Below, in pieces: positions 1-8,879 of a stretch of DNA of 64,000 nucleotides. The stretch comes from Mycolicibacterium neoaurum ATCC 25795 (GTDB taxonomy: Bacteria > Actinomycetota > Actinomycetes > Mycobacteriales > Mycobacteriaceae), in contig NZ_JMDW01000019.1 of the NCBI RefSeq assembly GCF_000691525.1, positions 1 to 64,000 on the forward strand, in the 5' to 3' direction. The notes beneath the pieces are model-generated. The model saw nothing but the letters and a program-made list of their open reading frames with translations. It was not told where the DNA came from and did no database searches. The stretch's first letter is position 1. Every line of letters begins with the position of its first letter. Position numbers and translations under genes: made by a program.

Positions 1-131
1 CCCACGCCCGCCGCACCATGACCGACCTACCGGCAGCTGCCTAATACGAAAACCGCAGCGCACCTTGATAACTGAACAGAGAACTAGGCGCCGCCAGGGG
101 TTGAGTTGGCCTCGCCGTCAGACGGCTGGGG

Positions 132-872
132 TCAGCTCAGTTCCCACACCGCGGTCACGGTGAATCCGACGGTCTGCTGTCCCGGTGACAGCGGGACAGC
201 CTCGGCCATCGCACCGCGCGGCATTGGCATCGGTGGCGGGGGAGTTGACCCGGAGGCCTCCGAGATCGACACCACGTCGCCCAGGTTCAGGCCCGACAAT
301 TCGGCGTATTGCTGGGCGCGGGCCTTGGCGTCCTCGAAGGCGCGGGCTCGCGCGTCGCGCACCAACTGGGAGTCGTCGGCAATCGAGTAGCTCACGGAGT
401 TGATCCGTGTCGCATCGCCGCCGGTGTCGACTATCAGCGCCAAAATATCGGAGGCCCGGCCCGCGTCGCGGATCTTCACGTCCACCCCGTTGCTCGCGCG
501 GTAGGAGTCGATACGGCTTCCGTCATTGTTGTACTGCGGCTGCAGCGACACCTGGCTGGTGCTGATATCGCGTTCCTCGATGCCGGCCCCGGTCAACGCG
601 TCGATCACGGCTCGCTGGCGCTGACTGGTCTGGTTCAAGGCGCCGGAGACGTCGGGCGCGATAGCCTCCATCGCCGCCGACACGGTCAACGTGTCCGGGG
701 TGCCCTGCACCTCGCCGGAGCCCACGACGGTGACCTGTCGACCCGTCGCTGCGGCGGGCTGACCCGTCGCGACCGGACCGGAGTTCGAATCGCAGGCGGT
801 CATCCCGATGGCGAGGGCGCCGGCGAGGGCTGCAAGGCTGACACGGACCGGCAATCGTTGCGCGAAGGTCAT
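132..872 (-). CDS. SIMPL (DUF541) domain lipoprotein
   Basis: A 246-residue exported protein. The N-terminus has basic residues, a hydrophobic stretch and a lipobox-like IGMTAC ending at Cys27, so it is probably lipid-anchored outside the membrane. Residues from about 45 to the end look like a SIMPL/DUF541 domain: an early VVGSGEVQGTPD segment, a GIEERDISTSQVSLQPQY segment and a C-terminal beta-rich VGFTVTAVW. The biochemical role of this family is not established. It is the last of four minus-strand genes, 17 bases after the alcohol dehydrogenase stop. A proline run (STPPPPMPMP) lies near residue 210. Family assignment is fairly secure; function is unknown. Confidence 0.8.
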   Translation of the reverse strand: MTFAQRLPVRVSLAALAGALAIGMTACDSNSGPVATGQPAAATGRQVTVVGSGEVQGTPDTLTVSAAMEAIAPDVSGALNQTSQRQRAVIDALTGAGIEERDISTSQVSLQPQYNNDGSRIDSYRASNGVDVKIRDAGRASDILALIVDTGGDATRINSVSYSIADDSQLVRDARARAFEDAKARAQQYAELSGLNLGDVVSISEASGSTPPPPMPMPRGAMAEAVPLSPGQQTVGFTVTAVWELS

Positions 873-889
873 GTTCGCACCCTAACCGT

Positions 890-1906
890 TCACGGCGTGA
901 CGAGGATCTTGCAATGCCGCTCGGGATCGGACAGATCGGCGAAAGCCTCCGCCACACCGTCCAGTCCGACCTCGCCGGTGATCATCGGGGCCACGTCGAT
1001 CTCCCCCTCGGCGATGGCCCGTAGCGACTCGGCGAACTCTGCCGGGTCATAGCCGAACACGAAATGCAGGCTGAGCTGTTTGGCGCTGGCAAAGAACGGG
1101 TGCACCGTATCGGGTTGCATGCACACCCCGGCGATCACCACGCGGGCGCCGGCCGGCGCCCTGCGCATGACATCGTCGAGGATCCCCGGGGCGCCCACCG
1201 CTTCGAACACCACTGCCGGTGCGCTGCGGTGAAACGGTGAACCCTGGCTCGGATCGACCGTCACGTGCGCACCCATCCGCGCGGCCAACTCGCGTCGGGT
1301 GGGTGAGAAGTCACACGCCACAATGGTTTCCACGCCGCGGTAGCGCAGCGCGGCGATGATCGCGATCCCGATCGGACCGCACCCGATCACCAGCGCGGTC
1401 TCCCCGCGCTGGACCTGCGAGGTGTTCACCGCGTGCAGACCGACGGCCATCGGTTCGGTCAGTGCGGCGTGCCGCGGGTCCAGACCGTTGGGAACCGGCA
1501 GCAGCAGCGGTGCCGACAGGAGCATCCGTTCGGCGTAACCGCCGACGGTGGAGTTGCTGTAGACGATCATTTCCAGACCGGACGGTGACACCAGTACCGG
1601 CACCGATGTGACGATCGTGCCGGCGGCGGGTGCGTCGGTCCCAGGGCCCGCGTCCAGCACCTCGGCGCTGAACTCGTGGCCCATGTAGACATCGGCGGCC
1701 AGATCGATGCCTGCCAACGTGTCGGGCATGCCCTCCATCTGCGCGCCGGCCGCCAACATCTCGTCGCCATGGGAGGCGAAATGCAGGTCTGACCCGCAGA
1801 TCCGGCAGGCCTTGACCGCCACCAGCACCTGACCAGGGCCGGGGATGGGTTCGGGGACGTCGTCGCGGACGACCATCGCGCCATCGCGGAGAACGGCAGC
1901 ACGCAT
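890..1906 (-). CDS. Zinc-binding alcohol dehydrogenase (MDR family)
   Basis: A 338-residue medium-chain dehydrogenase/reductase, expected to oxidise an alcohol or polyol with NAD(P). Catalytic zinc ligands are visible in CRICGSDLHFASHG and in YMGHEFSAEV, and the nucleotide-binding fold is marked by VIGCGPIGIAIIAALR. The four-cysteine structural zinc lobe of many family members is not evident: the corresponding region (GTIVTSVPVLVSPSGLEM) has no Cys. The ATG at 1906 overlaps the TGA of the upstream monooxygenase gene by one base, implying translational coupling. A longer in-frame reading upstream to 2209 lies inside the monooxygenase gene and is not credible. Substrate unknown. Confidence 0.85.
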   Translation of the reverse strand: MRAAVLRDGAMVVRDDVPEPIPGPGQVLVAVKACRICGSDLHFASHGDEMLAAGAQMEGMPDTLAGIDLAADVYMGHEFSAEVLDAGPGTDAPAAGTIVTSVPVLVSPSGLEMIVYSNSTVGGYAERMLLSAPLLLPVPNGLDPRHAALTEPMAVGLHAVNTSQVQRGETALVIGCGPIGIAIIAALRYRGVETIVACDFSPTRRELAARMGAHVTVDPSQGSPFHRSAPAVVFEAVGAPGILDDVMRRAPAGARVVIAGVCMQPDTVHPFFASAKQLSLHFVFGYDPAEFAESLRAIAEGEIDVAPMITGEVGLDGVAEAFADLSDPERHCKILVTP

Positions 1907-3099
1907 CAGCTCGTCGCCCTGGCGGCGGAGTCGTCGGTGGCCTCGGTGATCGCGTTGACGATCGCCTGTCCCGCGCGGCCGAGCAACTGATTTCGCATAC
2001 CCTTCGCCCATTCGTGGGAGGCGTGCGGAGCGGTCAGCTGACCCTTGAAATGCGGGATGACCTCCCTGGCGAACAGCTCGTAGGAGTGGTAGGTCGCCGC
2101 CGGCGAGGCCCAGTCGTGTCCCAGCATCAGGAAGGTACCGAATCCGCCCGAGCGATCCAGCAGGTCCTGGATGTAGGTGATGGCCTCCTCGGTGGTGCCG
2201 ATGCAGCAATTACCCTTGGCCGCATAGTCTTCGACGAATGCGCGGGCATCATCGGCGTCGCCGTCGGTCGCATTGGACAGCGGGACGAAACCCGCCGCAC
2301 CGAAATAGTTCGCGAAGTCCTGCAGCCCGTAGGTGCAGTCCTCGATGGCCTGTTCCTTGGTGTCGGCGACGTGCACGATGCCCAGCACCCGCCAATCCTT
2401 GCGGTCGGGGGCGTCGCGGCCGGACCGCTGGGCCTGGTCGGTGACGATATCCCAGGTGGTCTCGACCGCAGCCGCGCCGCCGGGTACCGACATCGACAGC
2501 GACAACAGAGAGGTTCCCAGCTGGCCGGCCAGTCGCGGACCGGACGGGGAAACCATTGCCGCGGTGGATATTTCGGGATATGGCCAGGTGTACGGCCGAA
2601 CTTGGAGCGCGGCATCGCGCAGCGTGAACCAATCTGTCTGGCGATCGACGCGCTCATCGGGCGCCGCGCGGAAGAGCGCCAGGATCGCCTCGAGGGACTC
2701 CTGCATCATCCGGCGCTGGTCGACCGGATCGATGCCCATCATGTAGGCGTCCGAGGGCAGCGCGCCGGGGCCGGTCCCGAACATCACCCGGCCACGGGTC
2801 AGATGGTCCAGCAGCACCCAGCGGTCGGCCACCATCAACGGATGGTGATAGGGCAGTGACACCACGCCGGTGCCGAGCCGGATGTGGCGGGTGCGCTCGG
2901 CGGCGGCCGCGATGAACACCTCGGGACAGGAGATCAGTTCGTAACCGCCGGAATGGTGTTCACCGAACCAGGCCTCGTCATACCCCAACCGGTCCAGCTC
3001 CTCGACCCGGTCCATGTCGTACTGCAGAGCCAGGGTGGGGGACTGGCCGGGCGGATGGAACGGGGTGATGAACACCCCGAAGTTCAGCGGCGCGCTCAC
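1906..3099 (-). CDS. LLM-class flavin-dependent monooxygenase
   Basis: A 397-residue protein with the bacterial luciferase-like TIM-barrel signature. MSAPLNFGVFITPFHPPGQS opens the barrel; EAWFGEHHSGG, RLGTGVVSLPYHHPL and GRVMFGTGPGALPSDAYM are typical of the family, which uses reduced FMN or F420. It corresponds in position to Rv3618 of M. tuberculosis, beside ephA. The GTG at 3099 is chosen because it overlaps the ephA stop (GTGA) and gives the family-typical N-terminus; the longer frame up to 3432 lies in ephA. With the epoxide hydrolase and dehydrogenase it may form a small oxidation/detoxification unit. Substrate and cofactor are not determinable here. Confidence 0.88.
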   Translation of the reverse strand: MSAPLNFGVFITPFHPPGQSPTLALQYDMDRVEELDRLGYDEAWFGEHHSGGYELISCPEVFIAAAAERTRHIRLGTGVVSLPYHHPLMVADRWVLLDHLTRGRVMFGTGPGALPSDAYMMGIDPVDQRRMMQESLEAILALFRAAPDERVDRQTDWFTLRDAALQVRPYTWPYPEISTAAMVSPSGPRLAGQLGTSLLSLSMSVPGGAAAVETTWDIVTDQAQRSGRDAPDRKDWRVLGIVHVADTKEQAIEDCTYGLQDFANYFGAAGFVPLSNATDGDADDARAFVEDYAAKGNCCIGTTEEAITYIQDLLDRSGGFGTFLMLGHDWASPAATYHSYELFAREVIPHFKGQLTAPHASHEWAKGMRNQLLGRAGQAIVNAITEATDDSAARATS

Positions 3100-4031
3100 G
3101 CGAGCCCCCCGAGGAACTCCAGCAGCACCGCGTTGACCTCGGTCGGGCGCTCCTGCTGCAACCAGTGGCCGGCGCCCTCGAGCAGAACCTCGTAGTACTC
3201 GCCGGTGGCCACCTCCCGGACATGGTCGCGCGGGGTGAAGCTCAACACCGGGTCGGCGCTGCCGGCCAGGAACAGCACGGGTGCGGTGATGGTGGTGGTG
3301 ACCACCCGTCCGGCAGCCGGGTCGGTGAGCTCCCAGTTGCGGTCGAAGTTGCGGTACCAGTTCAGCGGGCCGGTGAAGCCGGTCGCCTCGAAAGCCCGGG
3401 CGTACTCCTCGAACTCCTCGGCACTCATCCACTCGGGCAGCGGGGGGAGCGGATTGTCGGCCATCTCGTCGACCGGGCCGGTGAAGCCCTCCAGGGCGAC
3501 CATGCGCTGCAGCGAGGCCCGCGGATCGGCGCCCAGTGCGGCATCGGCGACGCCGGGCTCTTGGAAGTACAGGATGTAGAAGAAGTTGTCGCCGAAGATG
3601 CCGCGCCAGATCTGGGTGGGCGGGGCTGATGCCCGCGGGATCGGCGGCACGCTCAGCGCGGCGACCGCGCGGACCCGCTCGGGATGGAACAGCGGGAAGT
3701 TGGTCACCACAGGGGAACCCCAGTCGTGGCCGATCAGTACCGCGCGCTCGGCGCCCACATCGTCGAGTAATCCGGCGATATCGTTGGTCAGCTCGATGAT
3801 GTCGTAGTCCTCGATCGCCTCCGGCCGCGACGAGCCACCGTATCCACGCTGGTCCGGTGCCAAAACGTGGTAGCCGGCGGCGGCCAGCTCAGGGATCTGA
3901 TGGCGCCAGGAATGCGCGAGCTCGGGGAAGCCGTGAGCCAGCACCACCACCGGGTTGCCGCGCTCACCTGCCTCCGTCACGCGAAGCGTCACGCCGTTGG
4001 TATCGACTAACCGTTCGGTTGGTGTGAGCAT
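3096..4031 (-). CDS. ephA: Epoxide hydrolase EphA
   Basis: A 311-residue alpha/beta-hydrolase that should open epoxides to diols. The oxyanion-hole motif HGFPELAHSW, nucleophile elbow GHDWGSPV (Asp nucleophile) and catalytic His in GAGHWLQQERP are visible; the lid segments FFYILYFQEPG and GPLNWYRNFDRNWE carry the tyrosines expected to polarise the epoxide. The sequence resembles M. tuberculosis EphA throughout. The ATG at 4031 (MLTPTERLVDTNGV) is preferred over one at 4100 because it matches the usual EphA N-terminus. It is divergent from ftsH (165 bases between the two starts) and is first in a coupled minus-strand unit. Confidence 0.93.
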   Translation of the reverse strand: MLTPTERLVDTNGVTLRVTEAGERGNPVVVLAHGFPELAHSWRHQIPELAAAGYHVLAPDQRGYGGSSRPEAIEDYDIIELTNDIAGLLDDVGAERAVLIGHDWGSPVVTNFPLFHPERVRAVAALSVPPIPRASAPPTQIWRGIFGDNFFYILYFQEPGVADAALGADPRASLQRMVALEGFTGPVDEMADNPLPPLPEWMSAEEFEEYARAFEATGFTGPLNWYRNFDRNWELTDPAAGRVVTTTITAPVLFLAGSADPVLSFTPRDHVREVATGEYYEVLLEGAGHWLQQERPTEVNAVLLEFLGGLA

Positions 4032-4195
4032 CGTCTCAGCCAAGCACACGTTCCCGGCCCTGACGAGCACCCCGGCCGGGAACTTCCGATCGTTGTTCAA
4101 GCGGTAGCCTTTAGTTTCCCAACTGCGTATATCGGAAGGACCGGGTCGGCCGGCGCACCCGCGCGGCCGCGAATATCGATGAACCGAACTGACGT

Positions 4196-6544
4196 ATGAA
4201 CCGTAAGAATGTCGTTCGCACGCTCACGGCGATCGCCGTGGTGCTGCTGCTTGGTTGGTCCTTCTTCTACTTCAGTGACGACACCCGCGGCTACAAGCCG
4301 GTGGACACCTCGGTGGCGATGGCCCAGATCGAGGCGGGCAACGTCAACAGCGCCCAGATCGACGATCGCGAGCAGCAGCTGCGCCTCGATCTGAAGTCCG
4401 GCAACGGTGACACCGAGAACAGCGACAAGATCCTCACCAAGTACCCCACCGGCGTGGGTGTGCAGCTCTTCGACAAGCTCAGTGCCAAGAACGCCAAGAT
4501 CAACACAGTCGTCAACCAGGGCAGTGTGCTGGGCACCCTGCTCATCTACATGCTCCCGCTGCTGCTGCTGGTCGGGCTGTTCGTCATGTTCTCCCGGATG
4601 CAGTCCGGCGGCCGGATGGGCTTCGGCTTCGGCAAGTCCAAGGCCAAGCAGCTCTCCAAGGACATGCCCAAGACCACCTTCGCCGATGTGGCCGGCGCCG
4701 ACGAGGCCGTCGAGGAGCTCTACGAGATCAAGGACTTCCTGCAGAACCCGAGCCGGTACCAGGCACTCGGCGCGAAGATCCCGCGCGGTGTGCTGCTGTT
4801 CGGTCCGCCCGGCACCGGCAAGACCCTGCTGGCGCGCGCCGTCGCCGGTGAGGCCGGGGTGCCCTTCTTCACCATCTCGGGTTCGGACTTCGTCGAGATG
4901 TTCGTCGGTGTCGGCGCCTCTCGTGTGCGTGACCTGTTCGAGCAGGCCAAGCAGAACAGCCCCTGCATCATCTTCGTCGATGAGATCGACGCCGTCGGTC
5001 GTCAGCGCGGCGCCGGGCTCGGCGGTGGCCATGACGAACGCGAGCAGACGCTGAACCAGCTGCTCGTCGAGATGGACGGATTCGGCGATCGCCAGGGCGT
5101 CATCCTGATCGCCGCCACCAACCGCCCCGACATCCTGGATCCCGCGCTGCTGCGTCCCGGCCGCTTCGACCGCCAGATCCCGGTTTCTAACCCGGACCTG
5201 GCCGGCCGCCGCGCCGTGCTCAAGGTGCATTCGGCGGGCAAGCCGATCGCACCCGACGCGGACCTGGACGGGCTGGCCAAGCGGACCGTCGGCATGTCCG
5301 GCGCCGATCTGGCCAACGTCATCAACGAGGCGGCGCTGCTCACCGCCCGCGAGAACGGGACCGTCATCACCGGGGCCGCGCTCGAAGAGGCCGTCGACCG
5401 TGTCGTCGGCGGACCGCGCCGCAAGAGCCGCATCATCAGTGAGCACGAAAAGAAGATCACCGCCTACCACGAGGGCGGGCACACGCTGGCCGCCTGGGCG
5501 ATGCCCGATATCGAGCCGATCTACAAGGTCACCATCCTGGCCCGCGGCCGCACCGGCGGGCACGCTGTCGCGGTACCCGAGGACGACAAGGGCCTGATGA
5601 CCCGCTCGGAGATGGTCGCGCGGCTGGTGTTCGCGATGGGCGGCCGAGCCGCCGAGGAGCTCGTGTTCCGCGAGCCCACCACCGGTGCGGTCTCCGATAT
5701 CGAGCAGGCCACCAAGATCGCCCGCGCCATGGTCACCGAGTACGGCATGAGCGCCAAGCTCGGCGCGGTCCGCTACGGCACCGAACACGGCGATCCGTTC
5801 CTGGGACGCTCGATGGGTACCCAAGCGGATTACAGCCATGAGGTCGCGCAGATCATCGACGACGAGGTGCGCAAGCTGATCGAGGCCGCGCACACCGAGG
5901 CGTGGGAGATCCTCACCGAGTACCGCGACGTGCTCGACATCCTGGCCGGCGAGTTGCTGGAGAAGGAGACCCTGCACCGCAAGGAGCTCAAAGCAATCTT
6001 CGACGGGGTCAAGAAGCGTCCCCGGATCACCATCTTCAATGACTTCGGTGGCCGGATACCGTCGGACAAGCCGCCCATCAAGACCCCGGGTGAGATCGCG
6101 ATCGAACGTGGTGAGCCGTGGCCGCCGCCGGTGAAGGAGCCCGCCTACAAGGCCGCGATCCTTGAGGCCAGCCGGGCGGCGGAAGCCAACAGGCCCGCCG
6201 ACGGCGGCAACAATGGTGCCAACGGATCCGGTGCCAACGGATCGGGCGCCAACGGGTCCAACGGCTCCCACGGTGGGCATGCCGCCCCCAACGGTCACGC
6301 CCAACCCGACTACGGCGCCCCCGCAGGCTGGCACGCACCGGGCTGGCCGCCGCGCGAGGGCACCCCGCCCCCGCACTACGGTCCGCCGCCGCAGCAGTAC
6401 GGCCCCCCGCCACAGCAGCAGTACGGTCCGCCGCAGCCGGGGCAACCCGATCCGCAGCACGGGCAGTACGGTGGCCCTCGATACGGTTCGCCGCCGGGCC
6501 AGTACGGCCCCCCGCCGGAGAATCCGCCACCTCCACGAGGCTGA
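4196..6544 (+). CDS. ftsH: ATP-dependent zinc metalloprotease FtsH
   Basis: A 782-residue inner-membrane AAA+ protease that degrades misfolded membrane proteins and regulators. Two membrane helices lie at about residues 9-26 and 112-131, flanking an extracytoplasmic domain. Walker A GPPGTGKT is at about 202-209, Walker B IIFVDEID at about 258, and the second region of homology is ATNRPDILDPALLRPGRFD. The protease zinc site HEGGH is at about 425. The last roughly 110 residues are low complexity: Gly/Asn/Ser repeats followed by Pro/Gln/Tyr repeats, an extension absent from enterobacterial FtsH. It precedes folE by 17 bases, as in M. tuberculosis. Confidence 0.98.
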   Translation: MNRKNVVRTLTAIAVVLLLGWSFFYFSDDTRGYKPVDTSVAMAQIEAGNVNSAQIDDREQQLRLDLKSGNGDTENSDKILTKYPTGVGVQLFDKLSAKNAKINTVVNQGSVLGTLLIYMLPLLLLVGLFVMFSRMQSGGRMGFGFGKSKAKQLSKDMPKTTFADVAGADEAVEELYEIKDFLQNPSRYQALGAKIPRGVLLFGPPGTGKTLLARAVAGEAGVPFFTISGSDFVEMFVGVGASRVRDLFEQAKQNSPCIIFVDEIDAVGRQRGAGLGGGHDEREQTLNQLLVEMDGFGDRQGVILIAATNRPDILDPALLRPGRFDRQIPVSNPDLAGRRAVLKVHSAGKPIAPDADLDGLAKRTVGMSGADLANVINEAALLTARENGTVITGAALEEAVDRVVGGPRRKSRIISEHEKKITAYHEGGHTLAAWAMPDIEPIYKVTILARGRTGGHAVAVPEDDKGLMTRSEMVARLVFAMGGRAAEELVFREPTTGAVSDIEQATKIARAMVTEYGMSAKLGAVRYGTEHGDPFLGRSMGTQADYSHEVAQIIDDEVRKLIEAAHTEAWEILTEYRDVLDILAGELLEKETLHRKELKAIFDGVKKRPRITIFNDFGGRIPSDKPPIKTPGEIAIERGEPWPPPVKEPAYKAAILEASRAAEANRPADGGNNGANGSGANGSGANGSNGSHGGHAAPNGHAQPDYGAPAGWHAPGWPPREGTPPPHYGPPPQQYGPPPQQQYGPPQPGQPDPQHGQYGGPRYGSPPGQYGPPPENPPPPRG
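6215..6259 (+). repeat. 15-bp tandem repeat in the ftsH 3' region
   Basis: Three consecutive 15-bp units (GGTGCCAACGGATCC and two near-identical copies, at 6215, 6230 and 6245) encode G-A-N-G-S three times in the FtsH C-terminal tail. A less regular CAGTACGG(T/C)CC(C/G)CCGC-type repeat encoding QYGPP follows at about 6385-6515. Such repeats commonly expand or contract between strains. Confidence 0.85.
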
Positions 6545-6561
6545 CCAGAAACGGAGCGTCG

Positions 6562-7179
6562 ATGACGACGTCGGGCAAGAATGGCGAGAGCACGAGCGGA
6601 TTCGTCCAAGCGGAGTTCGATCAGCCGCGTGCGGAAGCGGCGGTGCGGGAACTCCTGCTCGCCGTCGGCGAGGACCCCGACCGGCACGGTCTGATCGACA
6701 CCCCCGCACGGGTGGCCAGGGCGTACAAGGAGATCTTCGCGGGGCTCTACACCGATCCCGACGCGGTGCTCAACACCACCTTCGACGAACAGCACGACGA
6801 GTTGGTGCTGGTCAAGCAGATCCCGATGTACTCGACCTGTGAACACCACCTGGTGTCCTTCCACGGGGTCGCCCATGTCGGTTACATCCCCGGCCGGGAC
6901 GGTCGCGTCACCGGGCTGTCCAAGATCGCCCGACTGGTCGACCTGTACGCCAAGCGACCACAGGTGCAGGAACGACTGACCGCACAGGTCGCCGACGCGC
7001 TGATGCGCAAGCTCGATCCGCGCGGGGTCATCGTGGTGATGGAGGCCGAGCACCTCTGCATGGCGATGCGGGGTATCCGCAAACCGGGTGCCGTGACGAC
7101 GACATCAGCGGTGCGTGGTCAGTTCAAGACCGACAAGGCGTCCCGGGCCGAGGCACTGGACCTGATCCTGCGCCGGTGA
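6562..7179 (+). CDS. folE: GTP cyclohydrolase I
   Basis: A 205-residue enzyme that converts GTP to 7,8-dihydroneopterin triphosphate, the first step of folate synthesis. Zinc ligands are visible at Cys93 and His96 (STCEHH) and Cys166 (EHLCMAMRG). The segments HVGYIPGRDGRVTGLSKIAR and KRPQVQERLT are characteristic of the family. It starts 17 bases after ftsH behind a weak GGAG and overlaps folP by GTGA. It is first in the fol cluster folE-folP-folB-folK. Full length for the family. Confidence 0.97.
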   Translation: MTTSGKNGESTSGFVQAEFDQPRAEAAVRELLLAVGEDPDRHGLIDTPARVARAYKEIFAGLYTDPDAVLNTTFDEQHDELVLVKQIPMYSTCEHHLVSFHGVAHVGYIPGRDGRVTGLSKIARLVDLYAKRPQVQERLTAQVADALMRKLDPRGVIVVMEAEHLCMAMRGIRKPGAVTTTSAVRGQFKTDKASRAEALDLILRR

Positions 7180-8015
7180 GCTCCACGCGCACGCGGGTGA
7201 TGGGTGTCCTCAACGTCACCGATGATTCGTTCTCCGACGGCGGCCTGTTCGTCGATCGGGACCGCGCTCTCGAGCACGCCCACGCCATGGTCGCCGCGGG
7301 CGCCAGCATCGTCGATGTCGGCGGTGAGTCCACCCGGCCGGGGGCGGTCCGGGTCGACCCCGCCGTGGAAACCGCCCGTGTCGTGCCGGTCGTGCGTGAA
7401 CTGGCGGCCGCCGGCGTCACCGTCAGCATCGACACCATGCACGAGGCGGTGGCGCGCGCCGCGCTCGAACACGGCGCCGAGATCGTCAACGACGTCTCCG
7501 GAGGAAGAGCCGATCCCAACATGGCCGCCCTGCTGGCCGAGGCCGGGGTGCCCTGGATGCTGATGCACTGGCGGTCGGTGCGGGCCGATGACCCGCACGA
7601 CGTGCCCGCCTACACCGACGTCGTCGCCGAGGTGCGTGCGGAACTGCTGCGCAGCGTGGATGCCGCCGTGGCGGCGGGGGTGGACCCGGCAAACCTCATC
7701 ATCGATCCGGGCCTCGGATTCGCCAAGACCGCACAACACAATTGGCAACTGCTGCATGCCCTGCCGGAGTTCGTCGGCACCGGGATACCGGTCCTGGTGG
7801 GCGCCTCGCGCAAGCGTTTTCTCGGCGCGCTGCTGGCCGCACCGGACGGGACGGCCCGACCACCGGCCGGACGCGAGACCGCCACCGCAGTGGTGTCGGT
7901 ACTGGCCGCCCAGCACGGCGCTTGGGGTGTGCGGGTTCACGATGTGCAGGCCTCGGTCGACGCGCTCAAGGTTCTCGCGGCCTGGTCGGGCGCACAGGAG
8001 GAGGAGCATGGCTGA
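7176..8015 (+). CDS. folP: Dihydropteroate synthase
   Basis: A 279-residue TIM-barrel enzyme joining hydroxymethyl-dihydropterin pyrophosphate to p-aminobenzoate; it is the sulfonamide target. Signatures visible: MGVLNVTDDSFSDGG near the start, VGGESTRPGA, EIVNDVSGG, DPGLGFAKT and GASRKRF. The GTG start overlaps the folE stop by four bases, and the gene overlaps folB by eight, so expression is likely coupled along the cluster. Position and sequence fit the main mycobacterial copy (folP1) rather than the inactive paralogue folP2. Confidence 0.97.
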   Translation: MSSTRTRVMGVLNVTDDSFSDGGLFVDRDRALEHAHAMVAAGASIVDVGGESTRPGAVRVDPAVETARVVPVVRELAAAGVTVSIDTMHEAVARAALEHGAEIVNDVSGGRADPNMAALLAEAGVPWMLMHWRSVRADDPHDVPAYTDVVAEVRAELLRSVDAAVAAGVDPANLIIDPGLGFAKTAQHNWQLLHALPEFVGTGIPVLVGASRKRFLGALLAAPDGTARPPAGRETATAVVSVLAAQHGAWGVRVHDVQASVDALKVLAAWSGAQEEEHG

Positions 8016-8379
8016 CCGCATCGAACTGCGGGGTTTGACGGTTCGCGGCCACCACGGCGTGTTCGACCACGAGCGCCGCGACGGCCAGGACTTCATCGTC
8101 GACATCACCGTCTGGGTGGACCTGGCCGCGGCCGCGGCCAGTGACGACCTGGCCGACACCGTCGACTACGGCGGGTTGGCCCAGCGGGCCGCCGACATCG
8201 TCGGTGGGCCGCCGCGCAACCTGATCGAGACGGTGTCGGCCGAGATCGCCGAGGACGTCATGACCGACGAACGGATCCATGCGGTCGAGGTCGTCGTGCA
8301 CAAACCGTCGGCGCCTATTCCGCTGGCCTTCGACGATGTCGCCGTGGTGGCGCGGCGGTCCCGGCGCGGTGCCCGGTGA
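8008..8379 (+). CDS. folB: Dihydroneopterin aldolase
   Basis: A 123-residue protein that cleaves dihydroneopterin to 6-hydroxymethyl-dihydropterin and glycolaldehyde. Typical features are the opening IELRGLTVRGHHGVFDHER, the substrate-binding region LADTVDYGGLA, NLIETVSAEIAEDV and the C-terminal VEVVVHKPSAPIP. The ATG at 8008 follows a strong GGAGGAG purine run inside the folP end. It overlaps folK by GTGA. Length and order match the mycobacterial folP-folB-folK arrangement. Confidence 0.96.
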   Translation: MADRIELRGLTVRGHHGVFDHERRDGQDFIVDITVWVDLAAAAASDDLADTVDYGGLAQRAADIVGGPPRNLIETVSAEIAEDVMTDERIHAVEVVVHKPSAPIPLAFDDVAVVARRSRRGAR

Positions 8380-8879
8380 GGACGGTGCTGTCGATCGGCT
8401 CCAACCTTGGTGACCGGCTGGCCCATCTGCAATCGGTCGTCGACGACCTGGGGGCGCGCGTCGCCGCGGTCTCGCCGGTTTACGAGACCGATGCCTGGGG
8501 CGGGGTCGAACAGGACGCCTTCCTCAACGCCGTGCTGATCGCCGACGACCCCGCACTCGACGGTTACGGCTGGTTGCGGCGTGGGCAGACCCTGGAGGCC
8601 GCGGCTCGCCGCGTCCGCGAGGTGCACTGGGGTCCACGCACCCTCGATGTCGACGTCATCTGTTGCCGCGATGACAACGGCGTCGAATTACTGTGCAGCG
8701 AACGCGATCTGACGCTGCCGCATCCGCACGCCCACGAACGGGCCTTCGTCTTGATCCCGTGGCTGGCGGCCGATCCGGATGCCGAACTGTCGGGACGGCC
8801 GGTCGCCGACCTGCTGGCCGAGCTGGCCGCCGAGGAGCGCGACGGTGTGCGCCGCACCGATCTGAGCCTGGCGCGCTGA
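8376..8879 (+). CDS. folK: HPPK, 6-hydroxymethyl-7,8-dihydropterin pyrophosphokinase
   Basis: A 167-residue kinase that pyrophosphorylates hydroxymethyl-dihydropterin to make the FolP substrate. The N-terminal LSIGSNLGDRLAHL, the SPVYETDAWGG loop and the signature HWGPRTLDVDVI are present, with the C-terminal RDLTLPHPHAHERAFVLIPW. The GTG start overlaps the folB stop, and the stop overlaps the following membrane-protein start by one base. Full length for the family. Confidence 0.96.
   Translation: MRTVLSIGSNLGDRLAHLQSVVDDLGARVAAVSPVYETDAWGGVEQDAFLNAVLIADDPALDGYGWLRRGQTLEAAARRVREVHWGPRTLDVDVICCRDDNGVELLCSERDLTLPHPHAHERAFVLIPWLAADPDAELSGRPVADLLAELAAEERDGVRRTDLSLAR

Noticed and set aside
1..131. 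A gene at the left edge
   Set aside because: No frame with recognisable protein features or a ribosome-binding site was found in the first 131 bases; it appears to be intergenic sequence after the SIMPL gene.
4009..4020. AACCG-TT-CGGTT inverted repeat near the ephA start, resembling a TetR operator
   Set aside because: It lies inside the conserved EphA N-terminal codons (TERLVDT), so coding constraint explains it; no TetR gene is adjacent.
4097..6709. An 870-codon open frame antisense to ftsH
   Set aside because: It mirrors ftsH exactly, is composed of Arg/Gly/His/Leu-rich shadow sequence with no domain, and such long antisense frames are usual in GC-rich DNA.
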